Positions 18,469-27,335 of a DNA stretch of 64,000 bases are shown piece after piece (the stretch's first letter is position 1; each line of letters begins with the position of its first letter). Under the pieces are notes generated by a model. The model saw nothing but the letters and a program-made list of their open reading frames with translations. It searched no databases and was not told the DNA's origin. A program made the translations under genes and the position numbers. Location: NCBI RefSeq assembly GCF_000813725.1, contig NZ_JWLD01000007.1, forward strand, positions 62,001 through 126,000, in the 5' to 3' direction. The DNA comes from Leisingera sp. ANG-Vp (GTDB lineage: Bacteria; Pseudomonadota; Alphaproteobacteria; Rhodobacterales; Rhodobacteraceae).

Positions 18469-19218
18469 ATGCCTTATGACCAGCAACCGTGCCGCGAACC
18501 TTTGGTTCTGCTGCCGGGAATGATGTGCGACGGCCGAATTTTTGATGCTCAGATCAGGACCTTTTCCGGCAGCATGCCGGTAATGGTGCTGCCGCTGGCC
18601 GGCGGCGACACGGTAGAGAAGATCGCCGCCCGGATGCTGTCGCATCTGCCGCCGCGGTTTTCCCTGGCCGGGCTGTCGATGGGCGGTATTCTGGCAATGG
18701 AACTGGTGCGCCGGGCGCCGGAGCGGATCAGCCGCCTCTGTATCATGGGGGCGAGCCCGCTTGCGGAGACGCCGGAGAAGGCAGCAGACCGGGAACCGCA
18801 GATTATCGCGGCACGCACCGGACGGCTGGAGGATGTGCTGCGCGAGTCGCTGCCGATGGAGTGCCTGGCGCCGGGGCCGTCGCGGCTGGAGGTGCACAAT
18901 CTGTTTTGCCAGATGGGAATGGAGTTGGGGCCTGAGCTTTATGTGGCCCAGGCCAGGGCGCTGCAGCGGCGGCCCGATCAGCAGGCGACCATGCGGCGGG
19001 TGCATGTGCCGGCGCTGGTGCTGGGCGGGGCGCATGACACTATGGTGCCGCCAGCCAAGCAGGAGCTGCTGGCACAGCTGATCCCTGAGGCAAAGGTGGA
19101 AATTCTGCCGGATGCCGGGCATTTCCCGGTGTTGGAAGACCCGGATGCGGTCAACCGCGCGCTGCTGCACTGGCTGGCAATTCCTGCACCTGCGGCTGCA
19201 CCGGAACCCGTGTCCTGA
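18469..19218 (+). CDS. alpha/beta hydrolase
   Basis: A 249-residue hydrolase. The nucleophile elbow is GLSMGG with Ser70, the oxyanion region LLPGMMCDGRIFD is near residue 15, and the catalytic Asp and His are in LGGAHDTMVPP and LPDAGHFPVLEDP. It has a Pro/Ala-rich C-terminus (IPAPAAAPEPVS). It is a different subfamily from the hydrolase at 17083. It ends two bases before the convergent DUF6151 gene's stop region. Confidence 0.85.
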   Translation: MPYDQQPCREPLVLLPGMMCDGRIFDAQIRTFSGSMPVMVLPLAGGDTVEKIAARMLSHLPPRFSLAGLSMGGILAMELVRRAPERISRLCIMGASPLAETPEKAADREPQIIAARTGRLEDVLRESLPMECLAPGPSRLEVHNLFCQMGMELGPELYVAQARALQRRPDQQATMRRVHVPALVLGGAHDTMVPPAKQELLAQLIPEAKVEILPDAGHFPVLEDPDAVNRALLHWLAIPAPAAAPEPVS

Positions 19219-19220
19219 GA

Positions 19221-19793
19221 TCAGGGATAAAGCTTTGCGCGCTGGTCTTTGCTGAGAAGCTCTGGCTCGCAGACCGGTTTGCCGCTGTCCGTGTCGAAAA
19301 ACGGGGTCTCTTTCCAGCGGCCGGACAGGCGGCCGGTGATCATCCGGCTGATGATGCCCCAGGCCATGACGCCGCCGCCCTTGGTGCGGGATTGCTTTCC
19401 CGGCGCCGGGATGAAGGCCTTGGCGCGGATCTTGCCAAGCGCGTCCTTATCTTCGAACAGGTCCGAGCGCAGGCCGGCAAAGGGCAGGCCGGGTTTGGCG
19501 AGGGTGTTGGCAAACGGCGTGCCGCAGCAGGCGGCATACCAGCGCAAGGGGCCGCGGGGGCCGAGGCGGATGGCCTTCAGGTGTTCGGCACCCTGGGTGA
19601 TGGTGATGCTGTCCGGCGCCAGCTGGAACAGGTCAACCGGATCCGGAGCCGGATCCGGCTGGCCGTGGTGCAGTTCATTGGCACGGCAGTCAGGGCAATA
19701 GCAGACCACGCGGGTGCCGCCCCGGATGCCTTCTGCGGAAACTTCGCCGCACAAGGCCCCGCAGTTGCAGGAGAACTTCTGCGTCGCGGCCAC
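19221..19793 (-). CDS. DUF6151/GFA-like zinc-binding protein
   Basis: A 190-residue protein with Cys clusters expected for a small zinc-binding fold: SCNCGALCGEVS, VVCYCPDCRANELHHG and AACCGTPFANT. It resembles GFA (glutathione-dependent formaldehyde-activating) domain proteins. I take GTG at 19793, four bases after the phaZ stop, as the start; an upstream ATG at 19859 would overlap phaZ by 62 bases. The ribosome site is weak either way, so coupling to phaZ translation is likely. No enzymatic role is established. Confidence 0.75.
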   Translation of the reverse strand: MAATQKFSCNCGALCGEVSAEGIRGGTRVVCYCPDCRANELHHGQPDPAPDPVDLFQLAPDSITITQGAEHLKAIRLGPRGPLRWYAACCGTPFANTLAKPGLPFAGLRSDLFEDKDALGKIRAKAFIPAPGKQSRTKGGGVMAWGIISRMITGRLSGRWKETPFFDTDSGKPVCEPELLSKDQRAKLYP

Positions 19794-19797
19794 CGGG

Positions 19798-21075
19798 TCA
19801 GGCCGCGGTGTTCTTGTTTGCGGGCTTGCGCTGCGCCGGTTTCTTGCGGCTGTTGGCATTCATGAAATCAATCACCAGCGGCCGGATGTTGTTGCGCCAG
19901 CTGCGGCCGGCAAAGATGCCGTAATGGCCGGCGCCGGGCTCCACATGGCTGGCTTTCTTGCTTTCCGGCAGCCCGGTGCAGAGGTCCAGCGCCGCGATGC
20001 ATTGGCCGGGGGCGGAGATGTCGTCCTTGGCGCCTTCGACAGTTTTTACCGCGACATCGGTGATCTTGGAAAAGTCCACCTTGTGGCCGTTCACGACAAA
20101 CTCGTTGCGGGCGATCTCGCGGTTCTTGAAGACGCGCTCCACCGTCGACAGGTAGAACTCGGCGGTCATGTCCATCACCGCCAGGTATTCGTCGTAAAAG
20201 CGGTTGTGGGCGTCATGGTCCGAGGCCTCGCCCTTGGAGACCCGCTGGATCTGATCGACAAATGCCTTGGTGTGGCGCTCGCCGTTCATCGACATGAAGG
20301 AGGCGAGCTGCAGCAGGCCCGGGTAGACCTTGCGGCCGACGCCCTTGTATTTGAAGCCGACCTGCTGGATCATGGTCTCTTCCAGCTGGCCCATGGTGAC
20401 GCGGCGGCCGAAGTCGGTGACTTCGGTCGGGGTGGCGTCCGGGTCCACCGGGCCGCCGATCAGGGTCAGCGAGGAAGGCTGTGCCTTGGGGTCGCGCTCG
20501 GCCAGGTAGGCGGTGGCGGCAAGGGTCAGCGGCACCGGCTGGCAGACGGCGACAACATGGGTGTCGGGGCCCAGTTCGCGCATGAAGTCGACGAGGTAGA
20601 GGGTATAATCCTCGACGTCGAATTTCCCAGCAGAAACAGGGATATCGCGGGCGTTGTGCCAGTCCGTCACATAGACTTCACAGTTTCTGATCAGACTTTG
20701 CACGGTGGAGCGCAGGAGGGTGCCGTAATGGCCGGACATCGGGGCAACCAGCAGCACCTTGCGCGGCTGTTCCTCGCGGCCGTTGACCTTGAAATGAATG
20801 AGATCGCCAAAAGGGCGTTCGATCACGGTGGTAATGTCGACCAGATGGTCCTTGCCGTCCTCGCAGGTGAAGGAGGGGATGCCCCAGTCGGGCTTTACCA
20901 CCATGCGCTGGTAAGTACGTTCCGTCACTTCGCCCCAAGCGGCCATCCAGCTGAGAGCAGGGTTTGGCAATGCCGAAAAGACCGGATAAGATGCCATGGA
21001 AAGGGCCGTGGCGCCCAGCCATTGGTTGGTGTTCCGGACGGTCTCCATCAGATCGTAGGTCATCATGTACCGCAT
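19798..21075 (-). CDS. phaZ: intracellular polyhydroxybutyrate depolymerase
   Basis: A 425-residue enzyme that breaks down stored PHB. The N-terminus MRYMMTYDLMETVRNTNQWLG is the standard start of the family. There is no classical GxSxG lipase box; instead the nucleophile is the cysteine in VVAVCQPVPLTL, as in the Ralstonia PhaZa1 type. Other conserved parts are LIGGPVDPD, APGQCIAALDLCTGLP and the C-terminal HVEPGAGHYGIFAGRSWR with the catalytic His. It is divergent from phaC across a 133-base region with PhaR-like operators. Confidence 0.95.
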   Translation of the reverse strand: MRYMMTYDLMETVRNTNQWLGATALSMASYPVFSALPNPALSWMAAWGEVTERTYQRMVVKPDWGIPSFTCEDGKDHLVDITTVIERPFGDLIHFKVNGREEQPRKVLLVAPMSGHYGTLLRSTVQSLIRNCEVYVTDWHNARDIPVSAGKFDVEDYTLYLVDFMRELGPDTHVVAVCQPVPLTLAATAYLAERDPKAQPSSLTLIGGPVDPDATPTEVTDFGRRVTMGQLEETMIQQVGFKYKGVGRKVYPGLLQLASFMSMNGERHTKAFVDQIQRVSKGEASDHDAHNRFYDEYLAVMDMTAEFYLSTVERVFKNREIARNEFVVNGHKVDFSKITDVAVKTVEGAKDDISAPGQCIAALDLCTGLPESKKASHVEPGAGHYGIFAGRSWRNNIRPLVIDFMNANSRKKPAQRKPANKNTAA

Positions 21076-21159
21076 GCCTGCCTCCTTCGCGCTCCCAACC
21101 GGCGTAACGTCACCGGCAAATCCGGACTATCGGACCAATCGTCGCTTTGCCCTTATTTT

Positions 21160-21186
21160 TGCAGAACGTTATTCTGCATAGCAGAA
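21160..21186. promoter_or_regulatory. overlapping PhaR-like dyads between phaZ and phaC
   Basis: Two palindromes share bases: TGCAGAA (21160-21166) with TTCTGCA (21172-21178), and TTCTGC (21172-21177)-ATA-GCAGAA (21181-21186). The second has the form CTGC-N3-GCAG that I recall as the Paracoccus PhaR target. It sits 23 bases before the phaC start. Confidence 0.75.
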
Positions 21187-21208
21187 AGCCTATGAGGGAT
21201 TCCTTTCT

Positions 21209-23011
21209 ATGACAACAAGTGAAGAATTATCCGCCGCGGCCACCCCTGAGAGTATTGAAAAGCTTAAGGAAAACATGGGCCGGGTGGAGCAGTTGAGTAA
21301 ACGCCTGGCGGATGTTTTGTCCCAGAAGGTCCCGCATAACCCGGCTTTGGACGGCCCGAATCAAGAACTTTATGCGCGCGCAGCAACGGCCTATTGGGCG
21401 GAAGCCATGCAAAATCCCGCCAAGCTGCTGGAGCATCAGCTGGAGTACTGGAGCAAGTCGGTTCTGAATTTCGCTGAAGCGCAGAAGGCCTTTGCCGGTC
21501 AAATGGAACCTGCGGATGACGGCGGCCCCAAGGACCGCCGTTTTTCAAATCCGCTGTGGGAAACCAGCCCGTATTTCCATTATGTGAAGCAGCAATACCT
21601 GACCAATGCCGATGCAATCCGCAAGGCGGTGCAGGATGCGGGCGAGATGGACGGCAAGGACAAGCAGCGCCTGACCTATTTCGCCGACCAGATCATCGAG
21701 ATGATGTCGCCAACCAATTTCCTGCCGACCAACCCGGACGCGCTGGAGAAGGCGGTGGAGACCGAAGGCCAGTCGCTGATCGACGGCCTGGAGAACCTGG
21801 TCACTGACCTGGAGGCCAACAACGGCGAACTGGTGGTGCGGCTGGCGGATGAGAGCGCGTTTGAACTGGGAACCAATATCGCCACCACGCCGGGCGATGT
21901 GGTGTTCCGCAACCGGATGATGGAACTGATCCAGTACAAGCCGTCCACGGAAACCGTGCATGAGACGCCGATTGTGCTGTTCCCGCCCTGGATCAACAAG
22001 TTCTACATCCTCGACCTCAAGGCGCAGAACAGCCTGATCAAATGGGTGACCGAGCAGGGCTATACCTTGTTTGTGGTCTCCTGGGTCAATGCAGATGCCA
22101 GCCATGCGGATGTCGGCATGGAGGATTACATTCAGGAAGGCTTCCTGACCGCAATCGAAAAGGCCAAGGAGATCTGCAAGGTCAAGCAGGTGAACGCGGT
22201 GGGCTACTGCATCGCCGGCACCACGCTGAGCCTGACCCTGTCGCTGCTGAAGCAGCGCGGCGACAAGTCAGTGAAATCGGCGACCTTCTTTACCACGCTG
22301 ACGGATTTCGGCGACCAAGGGGAATTCACCCCGTTCCTGCAGAACGACTTTGTCGACGGCATCGAGGCGCAGGTGGAAGAGGAGGGGCTGCTGCGCTCCT
22401 GGGTGATTGCGCGCACCATGTCCTTCCTGCGCTCCAAGGATCTGATTTACGGTCCCGCCGTCAAAAGCTACATGATGGGGGAGACACCGCCCGCCTTTGA
22501 TCTGCTTTACTGGAACGGCGACGGTGCCAATCTGCCGGGCCGGATGGCGGTGCAGTATCTGCGCGGCCTGTGCCAGAACAACGAGTTTGTCGGCGAAGGG
22601 TTCGAGCTGATGGGCCACAAGCTGCATATCCGCGATGTGGATGTGCCGCTGATGGCGATCACCTGCGAAACGGATCACATTGCGCGCTGGAAGGATTGCT
22701 ATGTCGGCGTGCAGCAGATGGGTTCGCGCAGCAAGAGCTTCATCGTTTCGGAGTCCGGCCATATCGCGGGCATCGTCAATCCGCCCAGCAAGAAGAAATA
22801 CGGCCATTACACCAACACTGACCTGAAGGGCGACAGCACCGCCTGGATGGAGCAGGCGGAGTTCCAGGAGGGCTCCTGGTGGCCGCGCTGGCAGGAGTGG
22901 CTGAAGAAGCGCTCCGGCAAGCAGGTTCCCGCCCGCGAGGTGGGGGATTCGGGTCATCCCTCTTTGGCTCCGGCGCCGGGCACCTATGTAAGGGTCAAAG
23001 CAAACCGTTGA
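21209..23011 (+). CDS. phaC: class I poly(3-hydroxyalkanoate) synthase
   Basis: A 600-residue enzyme that polymerises (R)-3-hydroxybutyryl-CoA into PHB granules. The lipase-like box is GYCIAGTT with catalytic Cys334, and Asp489 (TCETDHIARW) and His518 (SESGHIAGIVNPP) complete the triad. FPPWINKFYILDL and WNGDGANLPG are also conserved. Length fits class I. It is transcribed away from phaZ, and 133 bases after its stop comes the phasin gene. Confidence 0.97.
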   Translation: MTTSEELSAAATPESIEKLKENMGRVEQLSKRLADVLSQKVPHNPALDGPNQELYARAATAYWAEAMQNPAKLLEHQLEYWSKSVLNFAEAQKAFAGQMEPADDGGPKDRRFSNPLWETSPYFHYVKQQYLTNADAIRKAVQDAGEMDGKDKQRLTYFADQIIEMMSPTNFLPTNPDALEKAVETEGQSLIDGLENLVTDLEANNGELVVRLADESAFELGTNIATTPGDVVFRNRMMELIQYKPSTETVHETPIVLFPPWINKFYILDLKAQNSLIKWVTEQGYTLFVVSWVNADASHADVGMEDYIQEGFLTAIEKAKEICKVKQVNAVGYCIAGTTLSLTLSLLKQRGDKSVKSATFFTTLTDFGDQGEFTPFLQNDFVDGIEAQVEEEGLLRSWVIARTMSFLRSKDLIYGPAVKSYMMGETPPAFDLLYWNGDGANLPGRMAVQYLRGLCQNNEFVGEGFELMGHKLHIRDVDVPLMAITCETDHIARWKDCYVGVQQMGSRSKSFIVSESGHIAGIVNPPSKKKYGHYTNTDLKGDSTAWMEQAEFQEGSWWPRWQEWLKKRSGKQVPAREVGDSGHPSLAPAPGTYVRVKANR

Positions 23012-23035
23012 TTTCACAGGTTTTGCGATTTTTTT

Positions 23036-23076
23036 CTGCAATGCAGCAAGAAAAATCTTGAAATGCTGCGCTGCAG
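23036..23076 (+). promoter_or_regulatory. two PhaR-like dyads upstream of phaP
   Basis: CTGC-AAT-GCAG (23036-23046) and CTGC-GCT-GCAG (23066-23076), 30 bases apart start to start, lie 69 to 109 bases before the phasin start. Same dyad form as before phaC. Confidence 0.75.
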
Positions 23077-23144
23077 AAACGATATTCCCCTCATGCTGAA
23101 GAGCGCAGGATGGTCCTGCCGCAGCTTTCTGAGGAATTAGAACT

Positions 23145-23588
23145 ATGGCAAAGACCCAAGACTTCACCGCGATGATGAAAGACTTCATGGGCGCATTCCC
23201 GGTCGACACCAAGGCAATGGAAGACGCGTTCAAAACCACCGCTGCCCTGAACGAAAAGCTGTCCGCTGTTGCTCTGGACGCTGCTGAGAAATCCGCCGAG
23301 ATCTCCAGCAAGTGGACCAAAGAAACCCTGGCCAAGCTGGGCGACGTGTCCAAAGTCCAGGCCGACCCGGCCGACTATGCCAAGGCGGCAACCGATTTCG
23401 CTTCCGCTTCCGCTGAAGTGGCTGCCGAAAACATGGCTGCCTTTGCTGAAGTTGCCAAGAAAGTCCAGATGGACACCGTGGAACTGATGATGGCTGCCGG
23501 CAAGGAAGCCTCGGAAGAAGCCACCGCCGCCGTGAAGAAGGCCACCGAAGAGGTGACCACCGCAGCCAAGAAAGCAGCTGCGAAGTAA
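23145..23588 (+). CDS. phaP: phasin, PHB granule-associated protein
   Basis: A 147-residue protein that coats PHB granules. It starts MAKTQDFTAMMKDFMGAF and is almost entirely amphipathic helix with Ala, Lys and Glu, ending in KKAAAK. This is the phasin_2-type pattern. AGGAATTAGAACT lies upstream. Its promoter region carries two PhaR-like dyads, and an intrinsic terminator follows. Confidence 0.92.
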   Translation: MAKTQDFTAMMKDFMGAFPVDTKAMEDAFKTTAALNEKLSAVALDAAEKSAEISSKWTKETLAKLGDVSKVQADPADYAKAATDFASASAEVAAENMAAFAEVAKKVQMDTVELMMAAGKEASEEATAAVKKATEEVTTAAKKAAAK

Positions 23589-23645
23589 GAACGTCCACGG
23601 ACCGGCCCCGGCTCTCCTCCCTGATAGGTGCCGGACCGTGAAGAA

Positions 23646-23671
23646 GGGCAGGCTGCGAGGCCTGCCCTTTT
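23646..23671 (+). terminator. intrinsic terminator of phaP
   Basis: GGGCAGGC (23646-23653), loop of six, GCCTGCCC (23660-23667), then TTTT. It lies 57 bases after the phaP stop and also just before the end of the convergent cyclase gene. Confidence 0.85.
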
Positions 23672-23683
23672 GCGTTGCGGGGG

Positions 23684-25423
23684 TCAGGCCGGCAGCCCGG
23701 CGCGGCGCAGCCCGTCGCAGTAATGCTCCAGGTCCTCAGCCCTGACAAAGGGCAGCGTCTTGCAGATGCTGGCGATGGAGAAACCCGGTTCCATGTCCAG
23801 AATTCGCCCGCATTCGCGTGCGGCCGCGGATTTGTCGCCCGCCTGAGCATGGCAGGCGGCCAAATGGCGATGCGGCGACGGGAAGCCGGGAAACAGCGCA
23901 ACCGCCTTGTTCACTTCGGAAATGCCGGGCTGGTATTCCCGGCACATGTACAGCGCGAGGCCCCGGAACCAGTGGAAATAGGTTGGATGGAAGGGGTTGC
24001 GGACAGAGGCTTTGTCAAGCTCGGCAATGGCCTTTTCCGGCTGTCCCTGAAACACAAGAGACAGGCCGCGAAAGGCCATGGCATCGGTGTCATTCGGGTT
24101 CAGCTCCAAAGCACGCTGGAAGTGGTCCTCGGCCAGGGCGAACTCCCCCTTGCATAGATGCATGACGGCCAGGCGCCTCTGCGCGACGCTGTCCAGCGGG
24201 TCGATGCGGGCAGCGCGGCGCAGCAGCGGGAAGGCTCTGTCCAGAGTGTCCTCTGGGGACATGCTCCAGCCGCTCATCCATTCCACCAGATAGGTGAGCG
24301 CCAGGCCCGAATGCGCAGCGGCATTGCCCGGATCGCTGCTGCAGGCCTCGTGGTACAGCGCTCTGCACCGGGTCAGGGTTTCCCGCGAGTCCAGAATGAG
24401 GGCTTTGGCGCGCAGAACCAGTTCCCGCGGAGTCTCCGGCCCGGCTCTGGCCGCCAGTCGCTGGGACTTGCGTTTTGCCTCCGCTTGAAGCTGCCCTGCA
24501 AGGGTCTGGATGATTTCCGCTGCAAGTGCATCCTGGGCGCTGAAGCCCGCTGCCTCCTCCTGAACGTATTGCCGGCTCAGCAGCACCAGGCCGCTGCTTC
24601 CCTCTGTAAGCGTCGCCGAGATGCGCAGCTTGCCCAGCATCTGCCGCACGCTGCCTTCCACCAGGTAGCGGACGCCAAGCTCCACTGCAGCATGAGTGTT
24701 GTCGGCAGCTCCGGCAGCGTAGCGAAGCGCAGTGGTGCAGGACACCACGCGCATATCGCGGAAGCGGGATAGCCCGATTGTCACATCTTCGGTCAATTGC
24801 TCTGCCAGCGCGCCGGCTGATGGTGCATCTGGAGAGTGGTCTGCGAATGGCAGAACTGCGACTGACACTTCCGCGGCCGGTCCCTCGGGCTCTGGCGCAG
24901 GCATTGAATTCCCGGCGACCCGGAACAGGCGGACCGGTTCGGAAATGTTGCGGACCATTTGCAGGCCCAGATCTTCGAAGGCGGCATCAACTTTGCCGCG
25001 GGTCTGACGCTGAATTGTGCCGGAAACACAGATTTCACCGGGTGCGGCGAGGGATTCCAGGCGGGCGGCGATGTTGACCGCGCTGCCGTAGAGGTCTCCC
25101 CCGGCCTCCAGAACAGCGCCGGAGTGGATGCCGATCCGCAGGGTCAGGGTCTTGCCCTGCGCCGGGGATGCGGTTTGTCTGGATATCAGCAGCGCCGCCT
25201 TGACCGCCTGCGCCGCACTGGGGAAGGCCAGCAGAAAGCCGTCCCCTTGTGTTTTGACAAGCTCGCCGGAATACCGTTGCGCAGCAGGCGCAATGATGTT
25301 TTCCGCCAGATGCCGGATTGCAGCAACAGCATCGGGCTCCCCGGCCTCGACCAGCGCGGAGAATCCCGCCACGTCAGCAATCAGAATGGCAGCTTGTCTT
25401 TGTCTGTCCCCTTGGTCAGCCAT
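23684..25423 (-). CDS. class III adenylate/guanylate cyclase with C-terminal TPR repeats
   Basis: A 579-residue protein. An N-terminal class III cyclase domain covers about residues 10-180: metal Asp in LIADVAGFSALVE and in TQGDGFLLAF, and the NxxxR pair in GSAVNIAARLE, so it should be active. A linker has the segment SVAVLPFADHSPD, then a domain of about 120 residues as in adenylate cyclase regulators, followed by TPR-like repeats (KGEFALAEDHFQRALELNPND and AIAELDKASVRNPFHPTYF). The start at 25423 follows AAGGA. A perfect TGTGA-N6-TCACA site lies 64 to 79 bases upstream. The nucleotide product is not provable from sequence; adenylate cyclase is the best guess. Confidence 0.88.
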   Translation of the reverse strand: MADQGDRQRQAAILIADVAGFSALVEAGEPDAVAAIRHLAENIIAPAAQRYSGELVKTQGDGFLLAFPSAAQAVKAALLISRQTASPAQGKTLTLRIGIHSGAVLEAGGDLYGSAVNIAARLESLAAPGEICVSGTIQRQTRGKVDAAFEDLGLQMVRNISEPVRLFRVAGNSMPAPEPEGPAAEVSVAVLPFADHSPDAPSAGALAEQLTEDVTIGLSRFRDMRVVSCTTALRYAAGAADNTHAAVELGVRYLVEGSVRQMLGKLRISATLTEGSSGLVLLSRQYVQEEAAGFSAQDALAAEIIQTLAGQLQAEAKRKSQRLAARAGPETPRELVLRAKALILDSRETLTRCRALYHEACSSDPGNAAAHSGLALTYLVEWMSGWSMSPEDTLDRAFPLLRRAARIDPLDSVAQRRLAVMHLCKGEFALAEDHFQRALELNPNDTDAMAFRGLSLVFQGQPEKAIAELDKASVRNPFHPTYFHWFRGLALYMCREYQPGISEVNKAVALFPGFPSPHRHLAACHAQAGDKSAAARECGRILDMEPGFSIASICKTLPFVRAEDLEHYCDGLRRAGLPA

Positions 25424-25483
25424 ATTCCTTGCCACCACAGACTCAAAAGACCTGTTTCCAATTATATCACATTGAGAATCTTT

Positions 25484-25505
25484 TTCTGTGACTTCTGTCA
25501 CAGAA
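25484..25505 (-). promoter_or_regulatory. perfect CRP-type operator upstream of the cyclase gene
   Basis: TTCTGTGAC (25484-25492), spacer TTCT, GTCACAGAA (25497-25505): nine-base perfect arms. Its core TGTGA-CTTCTG-TCACA is the classical cAMP receptor protein site. It lies upstream of the cyclase start. Confidence 0.7.
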
Positions 25506-25540
25506 TTTCCGTTCTCCGTTCAGAGGGTTCTCTGCGTTTT

Positions 25541-26410
25541 TCAAAATTGAGCCTCGCGGAAGCTGGGGAACTGCGGCTGCCAGCCGGTCAGGCGGCGCAA
25601 TTTGTCAGAACCCATCTGCTGGTCCAGGGTGGGGCCTTCGGCCCAGTCGCCGTATTTGATCAGCGCATGTTTCAGCGAGCGCACCACATAGCTGCCGTCA
25701 TGGCCATGGCGGCGTGCGATCTCGCCGGTGATGTCCGCAACCTGCACGCCGGCTTCGGCGCTGGCGTTGAAATGGCCGCTGAGCTGCGGGTTCTCCAGCA
25801 GCAGGCAGTAGGCGCGGGCCAGATCTTCGCGCTGCACCAGCGGCCAGCGGGTGGCAATGCTGCCCCAGATCTCAAACGGTTTGGCGTTGCGGGCGGCCTG
25901 CAGGTAGCGGTCAAACACACCGCCGTTCTGATGATAAACCATGGCCGGGTGGATCACCGCAGCGGAAACCGCAGAAGAGGCCAGCACGGCATTGGCATTC
26001 TTCTGCATCCAGGCAAAGGGTTTGATCGGGCGCATCGGGGTGGTTTCATCGGCCACCCGGCGGCCGGTGGCACCGTAGAGCCAGCATCCGCCGGTATAGA
26101 TCAGCCGCAGCCGTTCGGGATGCAGGGCCGCCTGGCGCAGAATGGCGGTGATGGCGGCGGTGTCAGCCTGGCCCATGTCTTCGTCGAAGGTGGCGGCCAG
26201 CTGGATCAGCCCGTCCATGGCGGCAGCTTCCCTGGCCCAATCGCCCGGAAACCGCAGGTCGCCGCGCAGCGGGCGGGCGCCCATGGCGATGAGCTTCCGG
26301 TCTGAACTTTCCGAGCGGCTCAGGCCGGTAACGTCATGGCCGCGGCGGATCAGCTCTTGGGTGACAGCGGTGCCGATGGATCCGGTGCCGCCGAGGATCA
26401 GGACTTTCAT
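25541..26410 (-). CDS. NAD(P)-dependent epimerase/dehydratase, extended SDR family
   Basis: A 289-residue Rossmann-fold protein. The cofactor motif GGTGSIG sits at residues 7-13 (MKVLILGGTGSIGTAVTQEL), and SRSES follows beta-2. The usual catalytic YxxxK is not evident, so this may be an atypical or nonenzymatic member. It lies downstream of nothing obviously related and upstream of the cyclase gene on the same strand. Function unknown. Confidence 0.82.
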   Translation of the reverse strand: MKVLILGGTGSIGTAVTQELIRRGHDVTGLSRSESSDRKLIAMGARPLRGDLRFPGDWAREAAAMDGLIQLAATFDEDMGQADTAAITAILRQAALHPERLRLIYTGGCWLYGATGRRVADETTPMRPIKPFAWMQKNANAVLASSAVSAAVIHPAMVYHQNGGVFDRYLQAARNAKPFEIWGSIATRWPLVQREDLARAYCLLLENPQLSGHFNASAEAGVQVADITGEIARRHGHDGSYVVRSLKHALIKYGDWAEGPTLDQQMGSDKLRRLTGWQPQFPSFREAQF

Positions 26411-26486
26411 GAGTGCGCTCTCCTGCAGATTCTGGTGCAGGTACGATCTGTAAAAGCTGAAGCCGGGTTGAGGTCAAGCGCCTTGG

Positions 26487-26498
26487 CTGCAAATGCAG
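26487..26498 (+). promoter_or_regulatory. PhaR-like dyad upstream of phaR
   Basis: GCTGCA-AA-TGCAGC reads as CTGC (26487-26490), AAAT, GCAG (26495-26498), the N4-spaced version of the dyad found before phaC and phaP. It lies 120 bases before the phaR start, consistent with autoregulation. Confidence 0.65.
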
Positions 26499-26617
26499 CA
26501 AAATTCACCAGCGCAGATCCGGAAGAACAAATATTGCTGAAACGACGCTGAGGCTTCCATTTTGTTCTGCACTGGCATAGGCTTCGCTGCGATGCATCAT
26601 CACCGGGGAGGGAACGG

Positions 26618-27175
26618 ATGGCGGAACAGGACAAGCCCTTGCTGATCAAACGGTATGCGAGCCGCAGGCTCTATAACACCGAGACCAGCGATTATGTCAC
26701 GCTGGAGGATATCGCGGGGTTCATCCGGGACGGGCGTGAAGTGCAGATCGTCGATCTGAAAACGGGCGATGACCTGACCCGCCAGTATCTCTTGCAGATC
26801 ATTGCCGAGCATGAGAGCCGCGGCGAGAATGTGCTGCCGGTCAATGTGCTGAACGACCTGGTGCGCAGCTACATGGTGCCGGGCGGCGGGGTGATGCCGC
26901 AGTTCCTGCAGGCCTCATTCGACATGCTGCGCGACAGCCAGTCGAAGATGATGGAGAACATGAACGCGATGAACCCGATGGCGCAGATCCCGGGGTTCGA
27001 GGCGATGAAGGCGCAGCAGGAGGCGTTCCTGAAGGCGATGACCGGCGGCTTTGGCGCGGCGGGCTGGACCGGCGGCACACAGCCGGAGGAAAAGCCGGAG
27101 AGTGACGGCGAGGACCTTGACGACATCAAAAAGCAGCTGGCTGAGCTGCAGGAAAAACTGTCGAAGATGAAGTGA
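26618..27175 (+). CDS. phaR: PHB synthesis repressor PhaR
   Basis: A 185-residue regulator that represses phasin and its own gene until it is titrated by PHB granules. The N-terminal PHB/PHA-accumulation DNA-binding domain is visible as IKRYASRRLYNTETSDYVTLED and the adjacent REVQIVDLKTGDDLT, followed by the accumulation-regulatory domain (ENVLPVNVLNDLVRSYM) and a coiled-coil C-terminus (DDIKKQLAELQEKLSKMK). GGAGGGAACGG is the ribosome site. It lies three kilobases from phaP with unrelated genes between. Confidence 0.95.
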   Translation: MAEQDKPLLIKRYASRRLYNTETSDYVTLEDIAGFIRDGREVQIVDLKTGDDLTRQYLLQIIAEHESRGENVLPVNVLNDLVRSYMVPGGGVMPQFLQASFDMLRDSQSKMMENMNAMNPMAQIPGFEAMKAQQEAFLKAMTGGFGAAGWTGGTQPEEKPESDGEDLDDIKKQLAELQEKLSKMK

Positions 27176-27335
27176 GGCCGGGGTCGGAGCGTTTCCCGGA
27201 ACGGGGCGCTCCCGCCTGTTCACGCGCATTCAGAGAATGCGGTTCGCAGTTGGGCATGGCACCGCTGGCGCGGTGCCGTTTCGTTTGATGCCAGCAGAGT
27301 GGCAGCAGCAGGCGCCATGCGGGCCGCGGTACGGG

